Assembly: GCA_031216915.1 (NCBI GenBank)
Contig: JAUFNR010000021.1
Span: 124,001-188,000 of the forward strand
Length of the DNA: 64,000 nucleotides
Origin: Pictodentalium vernedei
Lineage: Eukaryota > Mollusca > Scaphopoda > Dentaliida > Dentaliidae
Direction of reading: 5' to 3'
The position numbers and the translations under genes are program-made. Numbering within the stretch: position 1 is the stretch's first letter; every line of letters starts with the position of its first letter. The notes below the pieces were generated by a model, which had not been told where the DNA came from, searched no databases, and saw only the letters and a program-made list of their open reading frames with translations. Positions 1 to 7,648 of this stretch are shown here, piece by piece.

Positions 1-145
1 CGTCTTCTGGCTCGTTATCGAAATTGGGGTCACGGTAGATATCAGGGTGTTCATTGATGAAGTCATCAATCGCGTTAATGAAGGCGTCATCATTGCCCGT
101 GCCTTAATACTCGTGTTCACTAATAAGAATGAATTTTATAGCCAT
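1..145 (-). CDS. possible partial coding fragment, unrecognised
   Basis: On the minus strand an ATG at 145-143 opens 14 codons and meets TAA at 106-104. Beyond it the same frame stays open to the window edge and reads as an acidic, protein-like stretch (AFINAIDDFINEHPDIYRD). I do not recognise it. It may be the tail of a gene that continues outside the window, a small exon, or chance. The in-frame stop argues against an intact gene starting at this ATG. Confidence 0.2.
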
Positions 146-207
146 ACTGCAAATGACATATTAGACTGATTCTTTCCGTCATGTGAGAAATCTATTCTGT
201 TTTCTAG

Positions 208-285
208 CATGTCATCCCCTGAGTTCCAATGCGTTCCATGTGTCAGCAGGCATAAATAACGCATTGGAACCCAGGGGACGACATG
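208..285. repeat. 28-bp-arm hairpin
   Basis: Arms at 208-235 and 258-285 are reverse complements with two mismatches, separated by a 22-base loop. The right arm runs into a short ATG/ATC triplet tract that probably marks the 3' tail of the neighbouring minus-strand LINE. The geometry would suit a small foldback element or a microRNA-like precursor. Nothing in the sequence decides between them. Confidence 0.5.
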
Positions 286-333
286 ATGATGATGATTGAG
301 TTGAAGAGAGAGGTAGCGATGAGATAAACAGAG

Positions 334-706
334 CTACGACCTACAGTCGGGGCATACTGGATTGTTACAGTTTACATGTAGTGAATGTGAATTTAAAAAT
401 TGTTCAGTTATAGTCTTTTTGAATAGTGATCTTGGATAATGTTGAACGGATGGTTCAATATTGTTCTGCGTCCTAGGGAAAGTATGAATGGGAAGGTTAG
501 CAGAGAACTGGGTCCTCGGTTTATATGTGCGCAATTTACCTGATTGTCTGGTGTCCATACTGGACGGGTTTGGGTATATTTTAAAGCTATTCTCAAAACT
601 TTCAGGTAACATTTTATTATGCCAATCATGCATAAACAGCTGAACGTGAAGTTTATACAAGTCTGTGAATTTTAAGATACGGTGGTTTCTAAATAGTGGG
701 TCGGTG
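334..706 (-). pseudogene. LINE-1 copy, C-terminal fragment of ORF2 (downstream of Polinton insertion)
   Basis: Minus-strand frame encoding the C-terminal tail of a CR1/Jockey-like non-LTR retrotransposon ORF2. It begins at the Polinton junction with a PLFR...LYKLHVQLFMHDW block and ends in a cysteine motif, CNNPVCPDC, just before the stop at 334. The same block and cysteine motif occur in the second LINE of this window (about 36268-36672), so the family assignment is internal. Its upstream part lies on the other side of the Polinton (16714-17132). Frame continuity across the insertion needs exactly one copy of the TCGGTG duplication to be discounted. An open frame that runs on past 706 into the Polinton repeat is not a gene. 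Confidence 0.8.
701..706. repeat. Polinton target site duplication, left
   Basis: TCGGTG, identical to 16708-16713. Six base pairs is the standard Polinton/Maverick duplication length. Confidence 0.9.
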
Positions 707-1369
707 AGTAGTATGTCATGTCCCCGGACAGTCCTCATTGGCCGGACCTCGGTGCCGGACCTCGGAAGTGACGTCATGTCACGTGACGTAGTGGCGCCAT
801 GTTGTGTTGTCATGGTAACCCGCGTGGGCGGCCATGTTGTGACGTCATCCCCATAGTGATACGTGGTGTTAGTGCGCATGCGCAGCGCGTGTTGTTAGGG
901 TGATACGCGTTTCCGTCGTCCATTTTGTATACTGGAGGCCGCCATCTTGGTTTCTATGGTAGCACGTGGTTGCTATGTTACCCAATTTTTCTGCAATGGG
1001 ACGGGGTATGTTTGGAGGGTGTGTTCGATTGAATAGGAGTAAATCTAATTACCACAAACAACCCGACAATCCTTCCAAATCACCAAAATCCACCCGAAAT
1101 CACAGAAATTGACTTTATTTGATACGGATTTCCCATTTTATCGGCTTAGCACGTAGTGCTATAGTACTAAGGGGTACAAGTGGGTGCATTCGACTGAAGT
1201 GGAGTAATTTTCTGGTTCGAATTTTCCCAGAATCCTCATTTAATTACCCAAATAAACCCGTCAAGTTGTATTATTTCGAATTCTTTAAGAATCCCTTTTT
1301 TGGATCCCATGACGTGTTATTTCCCTATTAAGAATAGCACGTAGTGCTATAGGACAAATTTACCCACAA
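707..1369 (+). repeat. Polinton terminal inverted repeat, left
   Basis: Matches the reverse complement of 16064-16707 over its whole length with scattered substitutions. The left copy has an extra direct duplication of about 13 bp near 745-760. The repeat contains several copies of an AGCAC-GTA-GTGCT mini-palindrome and a CpG-rich promoter-like block (separate entry). Confidence 0.9.
769..950. promoter_or_regulatory. CRE / E-box / NRF-1 / YY1-type motif cluster in the left terminal repeat
   Basis: Two perfect CRE palindromes TGACGTCA (769-776, 840-847), an E-box TCACGTGA (779-786), a perfect NRF-1-type TGCGCATGCGCA (873-884) and a YY1-like GCCGCCATCTTGG (938-950). The right repeat keeps both CREs (16651-16658, 16580-16587) and the YY1-like site (16479-16491), while its NRF-1 site (16543-16554) has one change. 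These motifs are typical of metazoan CpG promoters. Their use here is inferred. Confidence 0.5.
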
Positions 1370-1595
1370 TCCATTATTTAAATTACAAGTAGGACCCATA
1401 TGTGTACATGAAGGCCATGAAGCTAAGTTCCACCATATACTCATATGAGGATCTACCCAACAGATGTGTCGTACGAGGTCTAATTTACTATCCCTCATTT
1501 TGATTTTTCTTTGCACTTCGATGGAAAGTTAAAAAAAATAACAACACTAAATATAAATTTAAATTTCTTTTATTCAACAACAAAAATACATCTTT
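1370..1595. other. Polinton intergenic spacer
   Basis: Spacer of about 225 bp between the end of the left terminal repeat and the stop of the last gene. I see no gene or strong motif in it. Confidence 0.5.
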
Positions 1596-2054
1596 TTATG
1601 GTATGTAGATTGTCAGATATTCATAAACAGTCTTTCTGCAGATTGGACATCTTCTCAGTGGTTTACAGCAGTCTTTGCACAGGCACAAATGGTTACATAG
1701 TCGCGGAGCGACATTCGCTTCAGCTAATAAACACACACTACATTTTGTCCTCCGTGAATCTTCTTCTTGAAATGATGTGTCCATTTCTTCTTCTTTGATG
1801 GCCATTTCTTCTTCTTTTTCAACGTCCATGAATTCAAGTGGTAAATTATGAATGTAATAACAGTCTGGAGAAAATTTTCTGTGTTCTTCTATAACATCAT
1901 CTTCTGTTTCCCAGAAACGAACAATAATACCACAATGAAAACATTGAGTTCTTCCTCCAATGCATACTTGATGTGTTTTGGTGGTCTTTGTTCTGTTGTC
2001 TTTCTTATTTTTTCTTCTCCACGTAATAACTGTTCCAGTACTGGTGGCGGAACA
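1596..2054 (-). CDS. IAP-like protein: BIR zinc domain plus RING finger
   Basis: The minus-strand frame is open from just after a TGA at 2057-2055 to the stop at 1596. It contains a canonical BIR signature CX2CX16HX6C (CFHC at about 1938, ending SPDC), then an acidic linker rich in E and K, then an IAP-type RING with the spacing CX2CX11CXHX3CX2CX6CX2C ending CPICRK. BIR-RING proteins are inhibitors of apoptosis and E3 ubiquitin ligases, and large DNA viruses use them to block host cell death. No ATG precedes the BIR in this frame, and the first ATG is at 1829, after it. Either a frameshift joins it to the upstream ORF at 2152, or the BIR N-terminal half was deleted. The upstream ORF reads KYALEEELNVF over the same bases, which resembles the start of a BIR. 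Confidence 0.7.
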   Translation of the reverse strand, partial: CSATSTGTVITWRRKNKKDNRTKTTKTHQVCIGGRTQCFHCGIIVRFWETEDDVIEEHRKFSPDCYYIHNLPLEFMDVEKEEEMAIKEEEMDTSFQEEDSRRTKCSVCLLAEANVAPRLCNHLCLCKDCCKPLRRCPICRKTVYEYLTIYIP

Positions 2055-2152
2055 TCACGAAAATACGTTTCGAATGAAACGCTCATTCTCTCTACAAAGT
2101 CTCTTGGATTTCTTGTTTCTTGATTTCTTGATTGATAATCATTCAGTGCCAT
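1889..2152 (-). CDS. small Polinton ORF, unrecognised (possibly N-terminal part of the IAP-like gene)
   Basis: ATG at 2152, six bases after the stop of the preceding ORF (2158). It encodes a charged protein beginning MALNDYQSRNQETRNP and passes in another frame over the BIR-coding bases until 1889. The first 65 or so residues look real because of tight spacing to the upstream ORF and a helical, charged composition. The C-terminal part (VFIVVLLFVSG) is probably an out-of-frame reading of the BIR. A one-base net shift near 1950 would link the two reading frames. I cannot tell whether they were ever one gene. Confidence 0.4.
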   Translation of the reverse strand: MALNDYQSRNQETRNPRDFVERMSVSFETYFRDVPPPVLEQLLRGEEKIRKTTEQRPPKHIKYALEEELNVFIVVLLFVSGKQKMML

Positions 2153-2157
2153 CCTGA

Positions 2158-2391
2158 TCAAACATGGAATAGTGAACATTCTTCAATCTTTTTATCTTCA
2201 TTCTTCTTTGGTTTTCTTTCTCTTTTTGGTTTGGGTTCTCCTATTTCAAGACTTCTCTTCTTTGCAATATCCACTGCTTTGGTCACTTGTTCCCAATCTC
2301 TAGTGGTAAACTGGAACCCAACGTCGTTCTTGAACAGTTGAATCTGTAAATCGTTGTTAAGTTTGAAGACGGTCACATTAGTAGACATCAT
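2158..2391 (-). CDS. small basic Polinton protein, unrecognised (78 aa)
   Basis: ATG at 2391, or the adjacent ATG at 2388, with stop at 2158. It encodes about 78 residues: an N-terminal half with alternating hydrophobic residues (TVFKLNNDLQIQLF...VGFQFTTRDWEQV) and a C-terminal lysine/arginine-rich tail (KPKRERKPKKNEDKK). A TATA-like box sits 57 bp upstream (2441-2449), in the short gap after the protease stop, so this gene probably starts its own transcription unit together with the ORFs below it. The N-terminal half is faintly reminiscent of a PC4-type single-strand-binding fold. That is only a visual impression. Confidence 0.5.
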   Translation of the reverse strand: MMSTNVTVFKLNNDLQIQLFKNDVGFQFTTRDWEQVTKAVDIAKKRSLEIGEPKPKRERKPKKNEDKKIEECSLFHV

Positions 2392-2440
2392 TCTTCTTTG
2401 GCTGTCGAAACAAAAATGAGCTGAACACGATGTGCACCAG

Positions 2441-2449
2441 TTTTTATAG
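2441..2449 (-). promoter_or_regulatory. TATA-like box for the terminal small-ORF unit
   Basis: Reads CTATAAAAA on the minus strand, 57 bp before the ATG at 2391. It matches the TATAAAA boxes in front of the other Polinton units. Confidence 0.45.
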
Positions 2450-2471
2450 TTTTCCTTCAATGCAGCGACAT

Positions 2472-2921
2472 CTAGTGGCTGGTTTCCTCTATGGCGTCAT
2501 TAACCAACACATCATTATCCATTAGATCAGTGGTAAACATGTTGGATATGGTTTCCATCGGTACAGCGCGATAGCGATGTTTCAAGTAAAACAGACAGTG
2601 TTGTCCACACACTGGTAATGGTCCTTGAAGGCGTTTTGTATTATACTTCCAATATCTGGAATTCTTCTTCAGGAAATTCTCGAATGGTCTGTGTTGTGGT
2701 GGTAATCCACAGGAATCAAAGTATTCTGCGTTGTGGTGACTCACAAAGAGAGCCACCCAATGTTCTCCTTTTCTGTGGTCTGGATCCGTGTTGGCTATCA
2801 AAGCCACTGGTCTGTGATCTGGTAATCTTCTTGGTAATTTGTTTCTTGAAAATACACCCAAACATATTCTCTTCAAACAACTATATGATCGAAGTGCATT
2901 CTCTAACTGCAACGTGTTCAT
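2472..2921 (-). CDS. PRO: adenain-like cysteine protease (maturation protease)
   Basis: 149 residues, apparently intact. It resembles Polinton and adenovirus maturation proteases, which cleave capsid and core precursors during virion assembly. The expected catalytic order is visible: His in GEHWVALF (about residue 54), an acidic residue in AEYFDSCG (about residue 69), and the Cys nucleophile in PVCGQHCLFYL (about residue 110). The length fits the short Polinton type. Its ATG overlaps the major capsid stop codon in an ATGA arrangement (2921-2918), so it is translated from, or coupled to, the capsid message. It is the last member of the membrane protein, penton, pX-like, capsid and protease chain. 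No lesion was seen. Confidence 0.9.
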   Translation of the reverse strand: MNTLQLENALRSYSCLKRICLGVFSRNKLPRRLPDHRPVALIANTDPDHRKGEHWVALFVSHHNAEYFDSCGLPPQHRPFENFLKKNSRYWKYNTKRLQGPLPVCGQHCLFYLKHRYRAVPMETISNMFTTDLMDNDVLVNDAIEETSH

Positions 2922-4219
2922 GTTGAGTAATCGAAGATTACTTGTCTATTCTTATTCACTTCTATGATGTTCTGGAATTCTGCATACACCAGTACGTTGA
3001 TTGTGGTTGGTAATGGGTTTTCGAAATGGACTTCTAGTCTCAAGTTTCCTCTCTTCACCAGATTGAAGTGTTGTCCATGTGATAGATCTGGAGTCAGGTC
3101 CAATACGAATAGGGTGTATCCATTTATGTACTCTTCTCGGCTGATGTGGTTCCTTCATTCTCATACATTTGTCCAGTTTCTTGGAACAGAGTTGCATAAC
3201 ATCTCGCCACTTCTTGTTGTTCGAATCTAGGTTGTAATGGTTTGGCTGGAATCTGCTGCCCATCCCCCGTACAATGCCAAGTAATTGATTTTGTAGTTCT
3301 TGAAATTATATGGATTCTTTGAAAAGTTTCCATTGAAAGCATCGTTGTCTACACATCCCACTACGATGCATTTAGGTAGTTGGCCTAAAAACAAGTATTC
3401 TTGTGTAATGCTCAGATTTCCTTTCGGCACTGAAAACACCTTGGTTTCCACACGGTCGATAGGATATTTTGCAGTTGCTTTTGTTAGTGCTTTCTCGTGA
3501 GCCATTCTCACGAATGATTGGAGTCTCTCTTTGCGTACAAACATGGATACATCTAGAATTTTGATCTTGTATGTATCGGTATCGGCCATCAATGCGAAAG
3601 CACCTTTGGCTCTATTCATTTTAACATGAACATTAACTCCATTCAGTAAGTAACGAGTTTGGAAAAACATGTCCAAATGCAATCTTCCAGTCATGTCCAC
3701 GATTTTACTTTTCTCTATAAATTTCTTTCGAAGATAAAATCCATTGTTATCATCTGTCAAATCTTCCATGTGTACGGCCGTATCCTTGTACCATACTGCA
3801 TTAGTCAGTTGTGACTTCTTGGCAGCTGGTCCATAACTCAACAAAGTTTCTATGAAAGCTCTGTAGTGATAAGTGTTGTTGGAAGAAGATACCAGTTTTT
3901 CATTCAAGCTGATATCGATTTGATTAAATAAGGACTGCATCCATAAATTGACTGGGCCCACTTTGGCATCGGGTGCAATTGATGCCCCATTGGAATCTAC
4001 AACTGTTGCTTTAACATACAAGTATGTCTGTGCCAAATTCAAATAATCATCTCCTAATCCTGCAATGTGGAATTATATTGGACCACTGTTTCCTATAGTC
4101 GCCAAAGGCCTGTGTTCTACCCATTGCCCATGTTCCACACTAGTCTGTGTTGGTGGTATGGAAAATAAGTCGAGTTCGCTGTTGACACACTCACAAGATT
4201 TTTCATTAATGAGAGACAT
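2918..4219 (-). pseudogene. MCP: Polinton major capsid protein (double jelly-roll), broken
   Basis: The ATG at 4219 opens a frame with the typical Polinton capsid N-terminus (cysteines in SCECVNSELDLF, then PPTQTS and EHGQWVEHRP). The body continues through LAQTYLYVKA and the central jelly-roll region to INYLALYG near 3270, then to the C-terminal part ending in EFQNIIEVNKNRQVIFDYS at 2918. Three breaks are visible: an in-frame TAA near 4070, a one-base net shift in the run of five C at 3264-3268, and another net shift near 3140-3155. Total span is about 430 codons, normal for the family. It shares one base with the preceding pX-like stop (TGATG) and overlaps the protease ATG (ATGA). It forms hexon-like capsomers in related viruses. 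This copy cannot encode a full protein. Confidence 0.88.
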
Positions 4220-4629
4220 CATGCACCGAGATGGTCTTGGGTCTGAACAGTTCTCCTTCTTTTTGTCGATTTGATAGTTTTGCGTGGTGCGGGCCTTTTT
4301 ATACTTTTCCTGCCGGGTAGTTTTGAACCACCAACCACTTCATTCCAAGCTTCTGCACCAGCCTCTTTGACTCTTTTGATTGCTGCCTTTTTTACATTTT
4401 TCCCTTCAATGACATCTTCGGCAAAGGCTGCTCCTTTTCTCACGAGTTGTTTTCCCACGGTCCTGGCTGTAGTTTTCAATAAAGGTAACACCATATTCTT
4501 CAGTCCTCCCAATATACTTCCCAAACCATATCCTCTCTGTATTTGAGCTCCAGAAAAAGCCGGTAGACCGTTCCCAGCTTGTTTCGTGTAATATTCTTCA
4601 TATAATTTGGACTTACAACAATAAGTCAT
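4219..4629 (-). CDS. pX/pVI-like virion core or membrane-active protein
   Basis: 136 residues. A glycine-rich amphipathic segment (GAQIQRGYGLGSILGGLKN, about residues 27-45) is followed by a hydrophobic VLPLLK stretch, an alanine/lysine helix, and a very basic tail (RRRTVQ near the end). Adenovirus pVI and pX combine a membrane-active or glycine-rich segment with basic DNA-binding regions and are cut by the viral protease. SILGGL fits the adenain-type consensus [MIL]XGG-X. It sits between penton and major capsid genes, with a two-base gap after the penton stop and a TGATG overlap with the capsid start. The frame is intact. Assignment to pX or pVI specifically is inference. Confidence 0.65.
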   Translation of the reverse strand: MTYCCKSKLYEEYYTKQAGNGLPAFSGAQIQRGYGLGSILGGLKNMVLPLLKTTARTVGKQLVRKGAAFAEDVIEGKNVKKAAIKRVKEAGAEAWNEVVGGSKLPGRKSIKRPAPRKTIKSTKRRRTVQTQDHLGA

Positions 4630-4631
4630 GT

Positions 4632-5378
4632 TTATGTGAAATGAAAAGATCTACGATTTCTGAAATGAAGTGTCACTGTCACTTTCCCGAACTCGAATGG
4701 TACTATGGCTCCTGTGTCACCCCTTATATACACCTGGACGGCACTGAAATTTTTTCGTTCTACTGGTACATAATACACATTCTCAAATGTTTTAGAGATG
4801 ATATCCCCATATTTCCCACGCACGGGTACGATACGAAGAAGTGGTATTCTTGTATCTCCTACGACTTGGTCACGAACCAAGTCACAGTATACATAGAGTG
4901 AATAAAATCCTTGGTTGACATCGGCAACTCTGGAATAATTGTAAGTTCCTGATTTAAAAACACACTCATTAAATCACAAAATATTTTGAAGAGTAGGGCT
5001 CAATGTGACCACGACTCCATCACGTACCGTGATACGAACTTTACCAGTCACTTCATCCAGTTCAAAAGCTACCTTATCGTGACGAGGCAAGAGTAATTCT
5101 TCAACACCTTTGATAGCTCGTATCACATCAATGGGATCCGAATAACGACCTTCCTTGAGAGTAAGTCGGTAATTCTTTTTCGAAGACCAGAACACTGTAA
5201 CGAAAGCTTCTTCTCCACGAATATTGAACCAAGTATTTGGATACTGAATCTCTGTCAGACCTACTTCCCATTCTCCCGTAAGATTCACTGGTTGTGATAA
5301 CTGAGTGGTGTACGTAGTCAACGTGTTTTCTGGAAACACGTTCATAGAACTATTACTTGGTAGAGTCAAATAAAACAT
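4632..5378 (-). pseudogene. mCP: Polinton minor capsid protein (penton, single jelly-roll) with in-frame stop
   Basis: The ATG at 5378 begins MFYLTLPSNSSMNVFPENT, a typical Polinton minor capsid start. The frame then gives alternating beta-strand-like blocks (GEWEVGLTEIQYPNTW, FELDEVTGKVRITV) up to a TGA at 4976-4974. The same frame resumes at once and runs without further breaks through SLYVYCDLVRDQVVGD and LLRIVPVRGKYG to the true stop at 4632. A single nonsense codon therefore splits one gene of about 248 codons. It starts on the last base of the membrane-protein stop (TAATG), and the pX-like ATG follows two bases after its stop. The penton fills capsid vertices in related viruses. Confidence 0.85.
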
Positions 5379-5593
5379 TACTTTTTCTTAATGGTTGGAT
5401 TTGGTAACAAATATCCTATGCTACTACTGAAGAGAGCAGTCCACAACTTGCTGTCTGTGTTTTCGAGAGTGAGATTAACGACACTGGTAATGATGATGAT
5501 ATACAAAATGATTATTTGTGAAAAGTAAGTGATTTCGCTCCTTGGAATTCTTTTACCAAACAGAGGCCAAGAACCGTTCGATCCTTCTTCCAT
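5378..5593 (-). CDS. small conserved Polinton membrane protein (71 aa)
   Basis: One strongly hydrophobic segment (YFSQIIILYIIIITSVVNL, about residues 23-41) is flanked by a polar N-terminus with FGKRIPRSE and a C-terminal WTALFSSSIGYLLPNP. I recognise this as a small protein recurrent in animal Polintons. Its function is unknown, and a virion or host-membrane role is inferred. It is the first gene of the five-gene virion chain, preceded at 35 bp by a TATA box that lies over the end of the integrase gene. Its TAA shares a base with the penton ATG. The frame is intact. Confidence 0.75.
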   Translation of the reverse strand: MEEGSNGSWPLFGKRIPRSEITYFSQIIILYIIIITSVVNLTLENTDSKLWTALFSSSIGYLLPNPTIKKK

Positions 5594-5613
5594 TTTGAAG
5601 AAACTTCAGAGGT

Positions 5614-6643
5614 TCACTTCCTTTTATAGGTGAGCTGGCTTTGTTTGATCCACGAATTGAACGAAGTTGGATATCCCAACCACTTTACGAACAATTCCCT
5701 TTTCTTACCTCGACCACATTTCTTGAGTACGTGTTCAATTTTGTAAATAGTTTTATGTGAAACTTGCTGAAGCTCTTCAGACCCTTTCAATATTTCTCCA
5801 TTATCATCTTGTAAGATGTATGTGATTAGATGTCCGTTCTTGATGGCTACTACTGTGAATAACTCTTCGGTCCAACTGGGCAAATAACCTTTCTCAAAAG
5901 TTTTCTTAACTTTATTGTTTCTCACTCTGTCTCCTACTTTGTACTTTGGTGTCTTGTGTTTTAAGGGTTGCCCATACAACCTTTGCCAAACCTCTTCTCG
6001 ATTTTCAAAGTTCAGGGCAATGGGGGCTATACCTATACTACGATGATGAGAATGATTATATGATTTCACCAGGTTTTGGAGTGGAAAAGTTAGTGTATCA
6101 TTCTTGGTAAAATATTTCCACATCTTGATTTTCAAAGTTCTGTTAAATCTCTCAACTATGGAACATTTTGTTTCCACATTTTGTGTAGTGAAAAATTCGA
6201 CTTTGTGATCCTTGAGAAAATTCTGAAATTTTCTGTTTAGAAATTCTTTGCCTTGATCTGTTTGTAATTTTTTCTGGTTTACGACCTTGTTTGAAAATTT
6301 TACTAAAAGCTTTCATGATGGAATCACCAAGTTTGTTTTGTAATGGCATCACCCAAGCATATTTTCTAAATACATCTATACATGTCAACAAACATTTTAT
6401 GTTTTTGTTGAATTTACTTATGTTTGAAACATCTACCAAGTCAGCTTGCCATTGTGCATCTATACCACTAACTATTACTTTCCATCTAGGAAATGTACGA
6501 CGAACAGGTTTGTGAAGAGTGTATGTGTCTTGAGTCTCTAACCATTTTACAACTTGTTTTGTTTTTTTCTTGGATGCTCTACGAAGAGCGTCTACACCAC
6601 CAAAACCACCAGGCACTTCAGAATCATAGTACAATGCTTCCAT
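5614..6643 (-). pseudogene. INT: retroviral-type integrase with C-terminal chromodomain, frameshifted
   Basis: The rve-type integrase inserts Polinton DNA and creates the 6-bp duplication. The ATG at 6643 is preferred over an upstream TTG at 6658 because a TATA box lies 33 bp before it. First catalytic Asp: QWQADLVD (about residue 70). Second: in TDQGKEF after the break. Glu: in IVERFNRTLK (frame beginning at 6177). A beta-barrel-like YKVGDRVR block and a chromodomain (YKIEHVLKK...LFVKWLGYP...SWI) complete the C-terminus at 5614. A one-base net shift in a run of six T (plus strand 6268-6273) separates the first Asp from the second, so this copy cannot make active enzyme. Confidence 0.88.
5621..5629 (-). 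promoter_or_regulatory. TATA box of the virion gene chain
   Basis: CTATAAAAG on the minus strand, 35 bp upstream of the membrane-protein ATG. It is the only clear TATA box before the five linked virion genes. Confidence 0.6.
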
Positions 6644-6667
6644 GACTGCCTTGTTCAAGTGTCAACT

Positions 6668-6677
6668 CTATTTATAC
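6668..6677 (-). promoter_or_regulatory. TATA box of the integrase gene
   Basis: GTATAAATAG on the minus strand, 33 bp before the ATG at 6643. Its TAA also serves as the stop codon of the 26-residue peptide at 6752-6672. Confidence 0.55.
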
Positions 6678-6752
6678 CCTTTTTTCAGTCCACTTTGGCG
6701 TTTCTGTTTTCTTTGGTTGTTTAGGTTTCGACTTTATCGGTGCCTGTTTCAT
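6672..6752 (-). CDS. 26-residue lysine/proline-rich peptide, unrecognised
   Basis: The ATG at 6752 overlaps the TGA of the preceding conserved gene (ATGA). It encodes 26 residues, about one third of them lysine (KSKPKQPKKTETPKWTEKR), and stops inside the integrase TATA box. The coupled start and biased composition make it worth listing. It could equally be a remnant or chance reading. Confidence 0.3.
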   Translation of the reverse strand: MKQAPIKSKPKQPKKTETPKWTEKRV

Positions 6753-7285
6753 AAAATCCAACGTTCTTTATGACCAATTAATTCTTGGGGTATGTTACTA
6801 TCTCTCAAAGCTTCGGCCAACACTTTCCATCCCTTTGGTTGGAAAGGTTTTTGTCTTCTAAGTAAATCGTTTAAAAGATCTGTTACATTCGACCCTACCA
6901 CTGCTTGATCTTTGTAGACTAATTCACCCTTCTCATTCCAAGATATATTTGGGTCACTTCTAATACGATTCAACAACAACTTTCCCTTTCTCTTCATTGT
7001 CATAGGTACGGAATCGAGAATGTCTTCCTCTTTATTATCTTTCGCGAATTCGACTTTAATTGGTCGAGGAGCCATTACCTTTTGTTAAAATGTCAAGTAT
7101 CTTTGTAAAATTTGATTATATTGAGTCATCTTTTCATCAGCCAAAAGAAAAGGGGCGTGGAGAATATCTCTTATTTCTCTATCCAGTGATGAAACAGCCA
7201 GTTCATTCGGTTGTCTTGGAGTCTCTTGTAGACGTTCCAATAACCTTGGTTCTACCAAAGCCATCTTCTTTGCATATTCCATCAT
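6749..7285 (-). pseudogene. conserved Polinton protein of unknown function, one in-frame stop
   Basis: The ATG at 7285 gives MMEYAKKMALVEPRLLERL and a helical region ending QILQRYLTF, then TAA at 7087-7085. The same frame continues without a shift through KVEFAKDNKEEDILDSVP, a block typical of this family (SWNEKGELVYKDQAVVGSN), and a C-terminal PKGWKVLAEAL...ELIGHKERW, ending at 6749. I recognise the family as recurrent in animal Polintons but know no established function. The start overlaps the preceding gene stop in ATGA form. The end overlaps the 26-residue peptide start. One nonsense codon separates two otherwise good halves of 66 and about 112 codons. Confidence 0.75.
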
Positions 7286-7609
7286 CCAAATATACCTTTA
7301 ACAGCATCCAATAGTACAGGAGGTAGCAATGCCCCCAATAATCCCTCTTTCTGCAAGATTTGTCTCCTCCTTTTGTCAGAGGTACCTTTGTTTGCCACTG
7401 CCCTCACTAGTTGTTTCTGACGGACGAGTTTGGTTCTCTGAGCTGCTTTGGCCAGAGGTACTGCTCCCTTCAGTATATTCGAGGCACAGTCACACAAACA
7501 AGTTATCAATTCTTTGTCTGCATGTTTTAGTATGGATTTGACGAGTGCGGGTTTTGATTTAATAAGAACCTTGAGAAGAGCGATGTTGCACTTGAGACGG
7601 TCAGACATG
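7282..7609 (-). CDS. conserved Polinton protein of unknown function (108 aa)
   Basis: The ATG at 7609 begins MSDRLKCNIALLKVLIKSKP. It is chosen over upstream open sequence because a TATA box lies 38 bp before it. The body is helical with the cysteine pattern ELITCLCDCASNILKG, then a basic middle (KLVRQKQLVRAV, DKRRRQ) and a C-terminal hydrophobic, glycine-containing tail (LLGALLPPVLLDAVKGIFG). I recognise it as a short protein common in animal Polintons. The basic middle plus hydrophobic tail would suit a minor virion or membrane role, which is inference only. Its TGA overlaps the start of the next gene (ATGA). The frame is intact. Confidence 0.7.
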
Positions 7610-7640
7610 CTTCTGACTCGAGTCAGACTTGTTGCTCCCC

Positions 7641-7648
7641 TTTTATAC
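7641..7648 (-). promoter_or_regulatory. TATA box of the two conserved Polinton genes
   Basis: GTATAAAA followed by GGGG on the minus strand, 38 bp before the ATG at 7609 and lying over the ATPase stop codon. The surrounding bases (AAAAGTATAAAAGGGGAG) closely match the ATPase promoter. Confidence 0.65.

Noticed and set aside
334..879. Long minus-strand open frame running from the LINE C-terminus into the Polinton left repeat
   Set aside because: The part above 706 is terminal repeat sequence read through the insertion junction. Only the LINE part is a real coding remnant.
4974..4976. Possible stop-codon readthrough or selenocysteine in the penton gene (in-frame TGA)
   Set aside because: Several neighbouring genes carry unrelated nonsense codons and shifts, so simple decay explains it. 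No recoding structure was noted.
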